A stretch of 14,700 bases of DNA from positions 1 to 14,700 of the forward strand of contig JAZSLF010000123.1 in NCBI GenBank assembly GCA_045535205.1, written 5' to 3'. Below the pieces are notes generated by a model. It saw only the letters and a program-made list of their open reading frames with translations, was not told the origin of the DNA and searched no databases. Shown here piece after piece: positions 7,521 to 14,129 of this stretch. This DNA comes from RUG14199 sp045535205. GTDB taxonomy: Bacteria > Bacillota > Clostridia > Oscillospirales > CAG-272. Numbering within the stretch: position 1 is the first letter of the stretch; each line of letters starts with the position of its first letter. The translations under genes were made by a program, and so were the position numbers.

Positions 7521-8015
7521 TTACTGATATTTAGCGAGAATGTCGGGGATCATGTCTGCCGTGAGACGTCCGTAAACGTCATCGTTGATGGTCATAACGG
7601 GAGCAAGACCGCAAGCACCGATGCAACGGCAAGCTTCGATGGAGAATTTACCGTCAGCGGAGCATTCGCCTGACTGGATACCGAGGATTTCGCAGATCTT
7701 ATCAAGGATCTCGCCGGCACCCTTAACGTAGCAGGCAGTACCGAGACAAACGGAAATGTTGTACTGACCCTTGGGAGAGAGAGAGAACTGAGCGTAGAAG
7801 GTTGCAACGCCGTAAACCTTTTCCATAGGTACGTCAAGTCCTTCAGCGATGATCTGCTGAACCTCGTAAGGAAGGTAGCCGTAGATTTCCTGTGCTTCCT
7901 GCATTACTGCCATAAGCTGACTCTTGTCGCCGTTTGCCTTAGCTATAGCGGCTCTGAGAAGTTTTTCCTGTTCGGGAGTTCCCTTGAAAGGAAGATTGCT
8001 GATTTTTTTCTGCAT
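7521..8015 (-). CDS. hndA: Hydrogenase NuoE-like [2Fe-2S] subunit HndA/HydC
   Basis: Thioredoxin-fold [2Fe-2S] subunit, 164 aa (normal for NuoE/HydC), that docks on the NuoF-like HndC. Cluster cysteines are C90 and C95 (CLGTAC) and C131 and C135 (CIGAC). The N-terminal helical part contains YGYLPYEVQQIIAEGL and the conserved VYGVATFYAQF. It is the first gene of the operon: ATG at 8015 has GGAGG 11 bases upstream, with the promoter at 8090-8118. It is separated from hndBCD by six regulatory genes, which is odd for subunits of one complex. Codon use is as biased as in hndC and hndD. Confidence 0.96.
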   Translation of the reverse strand: MQKKISNLPFKGTPEQEKLLRAAIAKANGDKSQLMAVMQEAQEIYGYLPYEVQQIIAEGLDVPMEKVYGVATFYAQFSLSPKGQYNISVCLGTACYVKGAGEILDKICEILGIQSGECSADGKFSIEACRCIGACGLAPVMTINDDVYGRLTADMIPDILAKYQ

Positions 8016-8061
8016 TCTTTAATTTCCTCCATATAGTAAAATGAAATTATGATTGATTTGA

Positions 8062-8078
8062 AGCTGTGAAACACAGCT
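8062..8078 (-). promoter_or_regulatory. Perfect inverted repeat in the hydrogenase operon leader
   Basis: AGCTGTG-TTT-CACAGCT on the minus strand, with 7-bp arms and a 3-base centre, lying a few bases after the expected transcription start. It may be a leader hairpin or an operator for a repressor. It does not fit the clostridial Rex (TTGTTAA-N4-TTAACAA) or CRP/FNR (N6 spacing) consensus. Confidence 0.5.
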
Positions 8079-8089
8079 ATACACCATAG

Positions 8090-8118
8090 ATTATATCACA
8101 TAATAGCATTAAAGTCTA
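8090..8118 (-). promoter_or_regulatory. Sigma-A-type promoter of the hydrogenase operon
   Basis: On the minus strand: -35 TAGACT (8118-8113), 17-base spacer, -10 TATAAT (8095-8090) with an extended TG one base before it. It lies about 75 bases upstream of the hndA ATG. The rest of the 8016-8205 gap is AT-rich, and apart from the inverted repeat at 8062-8078 I see nothing else in it. Confidence 0.7.
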
Positions 8119-8205
8119 TAATATTATATAAAGAAGTAAGGCGAAAAAGGATTTTTGGTGAAAAATTATATAAAATAAAATAATATCATATCAAAAATAC
8201 ACAAT

Positions 8206-8229
8206 ACCCTTATCAATTTTGATAAGGGT
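8206..8229. other. 10-bp hairpin between convergent-free gene ends
   Basis: ACCCTTATCA (8206-8215) and TGATAAGGGT (8220-8229) form a perfect 10-bp stem with a 4-base loop. It is immediately downstream of the antiporter terminator and may be a backup terminator; on the minus strand a T-run (GTATTTTTGA) follows after about ten bases. Confidence 0.5.
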
Positions 8230-8232
8230 GCT

Positions 8233-8262
8233 AAAAAACTGCCCCTGTTAAGAGGCAGTTTT
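8233..8262 (-). terminator. Rho-independent terminator of the antiporter gene
   Basis: AAAACTGCC (8235-8243) pairs with GGCAGTTTT (8254-8262) around a 10-base loop that can extend the stem slightly. On the minus strand the stem ends in TTTTTT (8238-8233). It lies 15-45 bases after the antiporter stop and insulates the hydrogenase promoter. Confidence 0.85.
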
Positions 8263-8276
8263 GAGTGTATTATCAT

Positions 8277-9590
8277 TTATTTTTTCTTCTTTTCAGGTAT
8301 TATAAATATGAATATGAGTGAGCTTACAAGAAGAAAAGCGGGGTAGAACAGATAGGGCATTATTTCAAAAGCGGAGATGCTCTTGTCAAGGGAAGCACAG
8401 GCAGAGACTGCAACGAGCATCTGTGCACCGTAGGGAATTATACCCTGAAAGATACATGAGAAGGTGTCGAGAAGTGATGCTGTTTTTCTTGGTGAAACGC
8501 CGTATTCCTCAGCCATTTCCTTTGCGATGGGGTTTGCCATTACAATAGCAACGGTATTGTTTGCGGTTGCAATATCCATAGCTCCTACGAGCAGACCCAT
8601 GCCGAGCTGACCGCCTTTTTTACCCTTGAACACTTTTTTGATACCCGAAAGCAGAGCATCAAAGCCGCCGTATTCACGGATAAGGGCACACATAGCTGAA
8701 ACGAGAATTGCAACCATCGTTGTCTCAAACATTCCGGAAGCACCGCCGCCCATGTTGGAAAGAAGCTCAGTTCCCGAAACGGCACCCGTTATCAGCATTA
8801 TAATTGAGCCTGAAACAATACCTGCAAGAAGAACCACAAATACATTTATACCGACAATACCGCCGATAAGAACAAGCACGTAGGGAATTATATTGATAAG
8901 ATGGTATTCTTTTGTTACTATATCACTGAAATCTGTTCTGAAAGAAAGAACGAGAATGAGAATAAGCGTTGCAACTGCCGCAGGCAAAGCGATAAAGAAG
9001 TTCTCTCTGAACTTGTCCTTCATCTGACAGCCCTGACCGTTGCAGGCAGCAATCGTCGTATCTGAAATAAAGGAAAGATTGTCTCCGAACATGGCACCGC
9101 CGATGACCGAAGCAACACAAAGAGGAAGTGCAAAGCCGGAAGCCGTCGATACGGAAACGGCGATGGGACAGAGCAGGGTGATAGTTCCCACAGATGTGCC
9201 CATGGCGGTGGAAACGAAGCAGGCAACTGTAAAGAGGACTGCAACGGCGAAGCGTGGAGGTATGACGGAAAGCATAAAGTATGCAACGCTTTCAGCGCTG
9301 TCACGGCCTACGGTTCCGACAAAAATACCCGCTTCCATAAATATAAGTATCATTGTAATTATATTCTTGTCACCGACACCTTTGCCCATAAGCTCAAGCT
9401 TATCGTCGAATTTAAGGGCCCTGTTTTGCAGACAGGCGACAAGTATGGCAACAAGAAAGGGGATAACGATGGGAATACTGTAAAAGCCCATTGGTATCTT
9501 CAGTACGTATTCAAAAACGATGCCGAGTCCCAGATAGAGTACAAGAAATACTCCGATAGGAAGAAGTGCTTTGTAATTGTTCTTTTTCAT
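8277..9590 (-). CDS. nhaC: NhaC-family Na+/H+ antiporter
   Basis: Polytopic inner-membrane transporter of 437 aa, made almost entirely of hydrophobic segments, with a short basic N-terminus (MKKNNYK) and a lysine-rich C-terminus. Family-type stretches include GTSVGTITLLCPIAVSVS, GGAMFGDNLSFISDTT, and late in the protein DIATANNTVAIVMANPIAK with LLDTFSCIFQGIIPYGAQM. Relatives exchange Na+ for H+ or organic acids; the substrate is not certain. ATG at 9590 is chosen because GGAG lies seven bases upstream. An in-frame ATG at 9632 lies upstream of the predicted -10 and cannot be the start. The gene has its own promoter and terminator, so it is a single-gene unit. Confidence 0.9.
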   Translation of the reverse strand: MKKNNYKALLPIGVFLVLYLGLGIVFEYVLKIPMGFYSIPIVIPFLVAILVACLQNRALKFDDKLELMGKGVGDKNIITMILIFMEAGIFVGTVGRDSAESVAYFMLSVIPPRFAVAVLFTVACFVSTAMGTSVGTITLLCPIAVSVSTASGFALPLCVASVIGGAMFGDNLSFISDTTIAACNGQGCQMKDKFRENFFIALPAAVATLILILVLSFRTDFSDIVTKEYHLINIIPYVLVLIGGIVGINVFVVLLAGIVSGSIIMLITGAVSGTELLSNMGGGASGMFETTMVAILVSAMCALIREYGGFDALLSGIKKVFKGKKGGQLGMGLLVGAMDIATANNTVAIVMANPIAKEMAEEYGVSPRKTASLLDTFSCIFQGIIPYGAQMLVAVSACASLDKSISAFEIMPYLFYPAFLLVSSLIFIFIIPEKKKK

Positions 9591-9612
9591 TTTTTCTCCA
9601 TAAAAACAGCTC

Positions 9613-9644
9613 TGATACCGTAATTTTATCATAATACGGTATCA
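9613..9644. promoter_or_regulatory. Operator-like inverted repeat over the antiporter promoter
   Basis: TGATACCGTA (9613-9622) and TACGGTATCA (9635-9644) are perfect 10-base inverted arms separated by 12 bases, so their centres are 22 bases apart, about two helical turns. The repeat covers the promoter spacer and -10, as expected for repression by a dimeric regulator. It could instead fold as a hairpin at the transcript start. Confidence 0.6.
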
Positions 9645-9651
9645 AAGGCAA
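9623..9651 (-). promoter_or_regulatory. Promoter of the antiporter gene
   Basis: On the minus strand: -35 TTGCCT (9651-9646), 17-base spacer, -10 TAAAAT (9628-9623). The predicted start is near 9616, leaving a leader of about 26 bases with a GGAG ribosome binding site before ATG 9590. Confidence 0.6.
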
Positions 9652-9677
9652 TACGTTATGTGATTTTCGATATATTC

Positions 9678-10238
9678 TTACAAATAATTTTTCAGCTTTT
9701 CGTTGAGCTTGGAGTATATCAGCCGTATCTTGTTTTCTTTGGTGCAGGAAACGGAGTGCTCTATAGGTATCCAGTCAACACCCGTGTTTTCGTCTTCGTT
9801 TGTCCTAAGGCTTTCGCTTTCGTCTGCTTCAAACAGATAGCATACGTCAAGGTGCAGGTGGGCAGAAACGTACTTGCCCCGTCTTATGTGAGCTTCAACG
9901 GGGATGATTTGTACGGAATAGATCCCCTCTGAAAGAAGCCTCGGAGATGAGATACCCGTTTCCTCACAGAGTTCTTTTTCGGCAACCGCCAAAAGATTTC
10001 TTTCTCCGTCGGCGTGACCGCCTGTCCATGCCCATTCATCATAGATCTTATGATATGCCATAAGTATCTTTGTTCTGTCGGGATTTACCACCCAGCATGA
10101 AGCGGTGAAATGGGCGAGAGAATTCTCTCTTGAAAAAATATCGGGATATTTTTCAAGGGCCTCAAGCATTATTTTCTTGTCGGAAGCTTCTTGTTCGTTG
10201 AAAGGGATGTATCTTTCAAGCTCTTGTTTTATGTTCAT
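9678..10238 (-). CDS. NUDIX hydrolase
   Basis: Pyrophosphohydrolase of 186 aa with one NUDIX domain. The Nudix box is at about 73-96, reading GGHADGERN...KELCEETGI; the catalytic EExG core is intact. The spacing of the first part follows the 'GGHADGD' branch, with a Lys in place of the usual Arg of REUXEE. An N-terminal extension of about 40 residues and the segment SASCWVV-like (FTASCWVVNPDRTKILM) precede the box, as in other members that act on small nucleoside-diphosphate compounds. The substrate cannot be told. ATG at 10238 follows AGGA. No promoter or terminator is evident between it and the preceding four-helix-bundle gene 40 bases away. Confidence 0.92.
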   Translation of the reverse strand: MNIKQELERYIPFNEQEASDKKIMLEALEKYPDIFSRENSLAHFTASCWVVNPDRTKILMAYHKIYDEWAWTGGHADGERNLLAVAEKELCEETGISSPRLLSEGIYSVQIIPVEAHIRRGKYVSAHLHLDVCYLFEADESESLRTNEDENTGVDWIPIEHSVSCTKENKIRLIYSKLNEKLKNYL

Positions 10239-10278
10239 AATATGTTCCTGACTGTATTATTTCTGCGTTTGTAAAAAA

Positions 10279-10641
10279 TCATTGTTCTCGTATTTTGTTG
10301 AGGCTTCTTTTAACGGTATCAATTGAAGCGATGAGCTTTCTGCGAATTGTTCCACATTTGTTTTTTAGTTCTTTAAACGTATTATCATTAATGGAATTTA
10401 TTCTGAATAATACTTCAAGCCAATATTCTGTTTCATAGCTTTCTTTTAAAGCTATTTCTAATTTGTGAATAAAATCCGCATCGCTTTGAGCATATTTAGC
10501 TTCGTGACAATTAGCTCCAATTGATGAACATGAACGGAGTAATTGATTAACAAAAACAGAGCGTCCTTTTATAGAATCACAAATGCTTACAATTTCAGTA
10601 GTGAGTTCCATAGCAAGTTCTCTTATGGTTTTACTATCCAA
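10279..10641 (-). CDS. Four-helix-bundle protein, 23S rRNA intervening-sequence (IVP/S23) family
   Basis: 120-aa protein from the chosen TTG, the usual length for this family. The signature LLRSCSSIGANCHEAKYAQS (35-54) is followed by DFIHKLEIALKESYETEYWLEVL (56-78), typical of IVP-like bundles that form small oligomers; the DGR accessory protein Avd has a related fold. The molecular function is unknown. The open frame continues upstream to 10815 through the hairpin array, but that part is repeat sequence. TTG at 10641 fits family length but has only a weak ribosome binding site, and the first ATG is at 10611 (110 aa). Base composition is markedly AT-rich (15 of 60 G+C at 10381-10440) compared with valS, suggesting separate origin. 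It sits directly after the GCGATAT array. Confidence 0.78.
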   Translation of the reverse strand: MDSKTIRELAMELTTEIVSICDSIKGRSVFVNQLLRSCSSIGANCHEAKYAQSDADFIHKLEIALKESYETEYWLEVLFRINSINDNTFKELKNKCGTIRRKLIASIDTVKRSLNKIREQ

Positions 10642-10657
10642 AATCTTAATCTTTTCT

Positions 10658-10880
10658 GCGATATATTTTGCTTTGCAAAATGCGATATAACCTCGCTTTG
10701 CTCGGTTGCGATATAGACTCGTTACACTCGTCTGCGATATGATATAAATTCCATTTCTCGTCCCGCAGGGACATATCGCGCCGCAGGTATATCGTGTGTA
10801 TAGCACATATCGCAAATTCCGATAAGGAATTTATATCGCTGATGAAATTACCGTTTGCTAAGGCAAACGGTAGTTTCATC
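10658..10880. repeat. GCGATAT-spaced hairpin array
   Basis: Eight heptamers separate a run of small inverted repeats. GCGATAT occurs at 10658, 10682, 10708 and 10734; its complement ATATCGC at 10773, 10807 and 10833, with a 6/7 copy at 10789. Hairpins lie between them: 10665-10681 (7 bp, TTT loop), 10689-10707, 10715-10733, 10746-10756, 10760-10772 (GTCCC/GGGAC), 10780-10788, 10795-10807, 10814-10832 (7 bp), and the large one at 10841-10880. The two sets of four heptamers point towards each other, so the whole array is roughly symmetrical; a 12-bp inverted match also links 10741-10752 and 10826-10837. It fills the gap between valS and the four-helix-bundle gene. It is not a CRISPR: the spacers are palindromic and short. 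Confidence 0.85.
10841..10880 (-). repeat. 18-bp stem-loop four bases after valS
   Basis: GATGAAATTACCGTTTGC (10841-10858) pairs with 10863-10880 with one G-T pair, around a 4-base TAAG loop. It begins four bases past the valS stop, so on the transcript it could protect or help end the valS mRNA. It lacks a U-run and continues directly into the GCGATAT array, so it is listed as the array's end element and not a terminator. Confidence 0.8.
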
Positions 10881-10884
10881 ATAA

Positions 10885-13590
10885 TTATTTGTTTTCAATT
10901 GCTGCGAGTGCTTCAAGAATACCGTCTTTTGTAGCCTTGTATTTTTCAAGCTTTTCTTTCTCTGCATTAACTACAGCCTCAGGTGCTCTTGCGGTGAAGC
11001 TTTCGTTGGAAAGCTTACCTTCGCAACGTGCGATCTCGCCTTCGATCTTTTTAAGCTCACCCTGAAGTCTTTCTCTTTCAGCGGCAAAGTCGATAATATC
11101 GGAAAGAGGAATGTAGACTGTGGCAGAGTCGGTAATTATCTGAACGGAGCCGTCATCGCTGTAGCTGTCAACTACTTCAACCTCGGAGGCAGAAGCAAGT
11201 CTTTCAAAGAAAGCAAACGTATCCTTAGCGAAGGCATCTGACTTGGTAACGATGTAAACCTTGGCTTTTCTGGAGGGAGCAACGTTCATTTCAGCACGTC
11301 TTGTACGGATAGCTCTGATGGCGGCGATGACCTTTTCCATGTCCTCGCTTTCCTTTTCAAAGCAGAGCTTTTCGCTGTATTCGGGGAATGTGGAGATCAT
11401 TATGCTGCCTTCCGTACCGGGAAGTGTCTGATAAATCTCTTCTGTAATAAAGGGCATAAAGGGATGGAGAAGCTTTAGTGTTTCGCAAAGAACGTATGCG
11501 AGAACGTTCTGAGTAACGAGACTTCTCTTTGAGCCCTTGTCGCTTACTGAAGCCTTTGAAAGCTCAATGTACCAGTCACAGTAAATATCCCAGATGAAAT
11601 CGTAAAGAGTGGAGAGTGCAATACCAAGCTCGTATCTGTCAAGGTTGGTGTTTACGTTTTCAGCAGCCTTGGCAAACTGAGAAAGAACCCACTTGTCCTC
11701 AAGGGCAAGCTTGGAAGCATCGGGAAGCTCTATCTTTTCGATCTCAAGATTCATCATTACAAATCTTGCAGCATTCCACAGCTTGTTTGCAAAGTTTCTT
11801 GCGGCTTCGATCTTTTCATCGGAAAATCTCATGTCGTTTCCGGGGCTGTTACCGGTAGCGAGAGCAAATCTGAGAGCATCTGCACCGTACTTGTCGATAA
11901 TTTCAAGAGGATCAATACCGTTGCCGAGAGACTTTGACATCTTTCTGCCCTGTGCGTCTCTTACGAGACCGTGAATAAGAACTGTGTCAAAGGGGATTTC
12001 GCCTGTGTATTCAAGGGCGGAGAATATCATTCTGGATACCCAGAAGGTGATGATGTCATAACCTGTAACAAGAGTAGATGTGGGATAGAAATACTTGAGG
12101 TCTTCCGTGTTTTCGGGCCATCCGAGTGTGGAGAAGGGCCAGAGAGCAGAGGAGAACCATGTGTCAAGCGTGTCGGGATCCTGAGTCATTGTTGCACCGC
12201 ACTTGGGACACTTTGCGGGAGCATCGAGAGAAACGACAGTTTCACCGCAGGTCTCGTTGTCGCAGTAGTAAGCGGGAATTCTGTGACCCCACCAGAGCTG
12301 ACGGGAGATACACCAGTCACGGATGTTTTCCATCCAATGAAAATAATTCTTTTCAAAGCGTTCGGGAACGAACTTGATGTCGCCGTTTCTTACAGCATCA
12401 ATCGCAGGCTTTGCAAGGGGCTCCATCTTAACGAACCACTGCTTTGATACCATGGGTTCAATTACCTGGTGACAGCGGTAGCAGGTACCTACGTTGTGTG
12501 CCAAAGGCTCAACTTCTTTAAGGAGTCCTGCCGCTTCGAGATCGGCAAGGATAGCTTTGCGAGCTTCGGCAGTGGTCATTCCTGCATATTTGCCGCAGTC
12601 GAGAACTTCGGGCTCACCTACGGCAGCCGTACCGTTTTCAAACATCTTGTCAGCGGCAGCCTTGTCCTCAGCACCTGTCATCTTGCCGTCATATGTGAAC
12701 ACACGAACGAAGGGAAGCTCATGGCGGAGACCAACCTCGTAGTCGTTGGGGTCGTGGGCGGGAGTGATCTTAACAACACCCGTACCCTTTGTCATATCTG
12801 CGTGTTCGTCGCAAACGATGGGAATTTCCTTGTTGATGAGGGGAAGGATAACGTGACAGCCGTGAAGATGTGCATAACGGGGGTCATCTGCATTGATGGC
12901 AACTGCTGTGTCACCCAGCATCGTTTCGGGACGGGTAGTCGCAAGCTCAAGCATTTCGCCCGTTTCCTTAACGGGATAAAGGATATGATAGAAATTGCCG
13001 GGCTTGTCTTCGTATTCGACCTCTGCATCGGAAATGGAGGTCATACAGGTGGGACACCAGTTTACCATACGGTTGCCGCGATAGATGAGGCCCTTGTCAT
13101 AGAGCTTCATAAATACGGTGCGTACAGCCTCAGAGCAGCCCTCGTCAAGAGTAAAGCGTTCACGTGACCAGTCACATGATGAGCCCATCTTTTTAAGCTG
13201 TTCAATAATTCTTCCTCCGTATGTTTCCTTCCATGCCCAAGCTCTTTCAAGGAAGCCGTCACGGCCTATATCGTCTTTTGTGAGGCCTTCCTTTTTCATA
13301 GCTTCAACTATTTTCGCTTCTGTTGCGATGGAAGCATGGTCAGTACCGGGAAGCCAAAGGGTAGAAAAGCCCTTCATTCTCTTGTAACGGATAAGAATAT
13401 CCTGGAGAGTGTTGTCAAGAGCGTGGCCCATGTGAAGCTGACCGGTAATGTTCGGCGGGGGGATAACTATGGAATAATGTTTCTTTTCGGGTTCTCTTTC
13501 GGGAGTGAAATAACCCTTTTCGCACCAGTCGGCATAAATTCTGTTTTCAAATTCCGACGGCGCATAAGTCTTTGGAAGTTCTTTTTTCAT
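10885..13590 (-). CDS. valS: Valyl-tRNA synthetase
   Basis: Class I aminoacyl-tRNA synthetase charging tRNA-Val, 901 aa and apparently complete. Landmarks: PPPNITGQLHMGHALDN with the HIGH-equivalent HMGH at 53-56; a CP1 editing domain including ATTRPETMLGDTAVAI; Cys pairs WCPTC, CYRCH and CPKC; WFSSALWPFSTLGWP; the KMSKS loop at 550-554 (GRKMSKSLGNGIDP); anticodon-binding helical domain; and the C-terminal coiled coil (ERERLQGELKKIEGEIARCEGKL). ATG at 13590 follows AGGAG. It lies 33 bases after the zinc-ribbon gene and probably shares its promoter. No T-box leader is present upstream, although such leaders are frequent for valS in Firmicutes. Confidence 0.98.
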   Translation of the reverse strand: MKKELPKTYAPSEFENRIYADWCEKGYFTPEREPEKKHYSIVIPPPNITGQLHMGHALDNTLQDILIRYKRMKGFSTLWLPGTDHASIATEAKIVEAMKKEGLTKDDIGRDGFLERAWAWKETYGGRIIEQLKKMGSSCDWSRERFTLDEGCSEAVRTVFMKLYDKGLIYRGNRMVNWCPTCMTSISDAEVEYEDKPGNFYHILYPVKETGEMLELATTRPETMLGDTAVAINADDPRYAHLHGCHVILPLINKEIPIVCDEHADMTKGTGVVKITPAHDPNDYEVGLRHELPFVRVFTYDGKMTGAEDKAAADKMFENGTAAVGEPEVLDCGKYAGMTTAEARKAILADLEAAGLLKEVEPLAHNVGTCYRCHQVIEPMVSKQWFVKMEPLAKPAIDAVRNGDIKFVPERFEKNYFHWMENIRDWCISRQLWWGHRIPAYYCDNETCGETVVSLDAPAKCPKCGATMTQDPDTLDTWFSSALWPFSTLGWPENTEDLKYFYPTSTLVTGYDIITFWVSRMIFSALEYTGEIPFDTVLIHGLVRDAQGRKMSKSLGNGIDPLEIIDKYGADALRFALATGNSPGNDMRFSDEKIEAARNFANKLWNAARFVMMNLEIEKIELPDASKLALEDKWVLSQFAKAAENVNTNLDRYELGIALSTLYDFIWDIYCDWYIELSKASVSDKGSKRSLVTQNVLAYVLCETLKLLHPFMPFITEEIYQTLPGTEGSIMISTFPEYSEKLCFEKESEDMEKVIAAIRAIRTRRAEMNVAPSRKAKVYIVTKSDAFAKDTFAFFERLASASEVEVVDSYSDDGSVQIITDSATVYIPLSDIIDFAAERERLQGELKKIEGEIARCEGKLSNESFTARAPEAVVNAEKEKLEKYKATKDGILEALAAIENK

Positions 13591-13623
13591 TATATAACTC
13601 CTGTTTTTTACAGATTGTTTGTT

Positions 13624-13986
13624 TTATTTGTGAAGCTTTTCTCCGCAGAAGGGACAGAAAGACAGACCCTTTTTTACAGTTTTTTTGCATTCGGGACATA
13701 CGTTTTCGCTTGTGCTTCTGGTAAGCTCTGCTTTTAGTATTTCCATGTCAGCTTTTATCGAGTCTATCTTGCGGATGACCGCCGCTTCCTTGGAACCGTG
13801 GGGAACACCGAGAGAAACGCTGTCATAGCGGAGTCTTCCGAGCTCCTCAAAAAGTTCGTCAAGGTCGGACTGCAGATTTGCAAGAGCAAATTTTATCTTT
13901 CCCTTGTTGATGACAGCTTCTGTCTTTTTGGTGGCAGCCTTCGCAGCTTTTGCTACGTTTTTCGTAATATCGTCAAAAATATCCAT
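13624..13986 (-). CDS. Small coiled-coil protein with C-terminal zinc ribbon
   Basis: 120-aa hypothetical protein. The first 30 residues are Ala/Lys-rich (DITKNVAKAAKAATKKTEA), followed by two helical, charged segments likely to form a coiled coil, and a C-terminal zinc ribbon with CPEC (97-100) and CPFCGEKL (111-118). No signal peptide or membrane segment is seen. Many Clostridia carry similar small proteins of unknown role. The ATG at 13986 has GAGG upstream and a candidate promoter 27 bases before it. It is likely co-transcribed with valS (33-base gap). Confidence 0.85.
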   Translation of the reverse strand: MDIFDDITKNVAKAAKAATKKTEAVINKGKIKFALANLQSDLDELFEELGRLRYDSVSLGVPHGSKEAAVIRKIDSIKADMEILKAELTRSTSENVCPECKKTVKKGLSFCPFCGEKLHK

Positions 13987-14012
13987 GATAAATTCCTCAC
14001 CGAATAGTTTTT

Positions 14013-14040
14013 TTTATAACGGGAGCTTTCGTTCCGTTAA
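14013..14040 (-). promoter_or_regulatory. Candidate promoter for the zinc-ribbon/valS unit
   Basis: On the minus strand: -35 TTAACG (14040-14035), 16-base spacer, -10 TATAAA (14018-14013). TAACGG/CCGTTA arms (14017-14022 and 14034-14039) form a 6-base inverted repeat over the spacer. This is a moderate match only. Confidence 0.45.
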
Positions 14041-14075
14041 AGGATTTTAAATATGTCTTATAACAATATATGTTA

Positions 14076-14107
14076 TCCTGACTTGTCTTATTATCGTCAA
14101 ATCAGGA
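14076..14107 (-). other. Stem-loop after the oxidoreductase gene
   Basis: TCCTGACTTGTC (14076-14087) pairs with GTCAAATCAGGA (14096-14107): 12 positions with one G-T pair and one mismatch, 8-base loop. It lies 23 bases past the stop of the gamma-subunit gene. A smaller stem ATAACA/TGTTAT follows. There is no clear U-run, so termination is possible but unproven. Confidence 0.45.
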
Positions 14108-14129
14108 AAAACGGGCAGCAAAGAGAAGC

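Noticed and set aside
8062..8078. Rex, CRP or FNR binding site
   Set aside because: The palindrome has 3 central bases and CTGTG/CACAG arms, which fits none of those consensus spacings.
10642..10815. N-terminal 58-codon extension of the four-helix-bundle gene
   Set aside because: It begins at a TTG inside the array, is built from array repeats, and would exceed normal family length by half.
10658..10880. CRISPR array
   Set aside because: The repeats are only 7 bases, occur in both orientations, and the intervening segments are self-complementary; no cas genes are nearby.
10841..10880. Rho-independent terminator of valS
   Set aside because: The stem is strong, but the minus-strand sequence after it is GCGATATAAATTCC with no U-run, and the stem belongs to the array.
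10646..10882. Open frame of 78 codons on the minus strand across the hairpin array
   Set aside because: It is a translation of the GCGATAT array itself, in a different frame from the four-helix-bundle gene, starts inside the terminal hairpin and has no ribosome binding site. The array happens to be open in two frames.
12469..13167. 232-codon open frame on the plus strand
   Set aside because: Antisense shadow of valS; the same holds for other long plus-strand frames at 1757-2455, 2690-3292 and 11971-12447.
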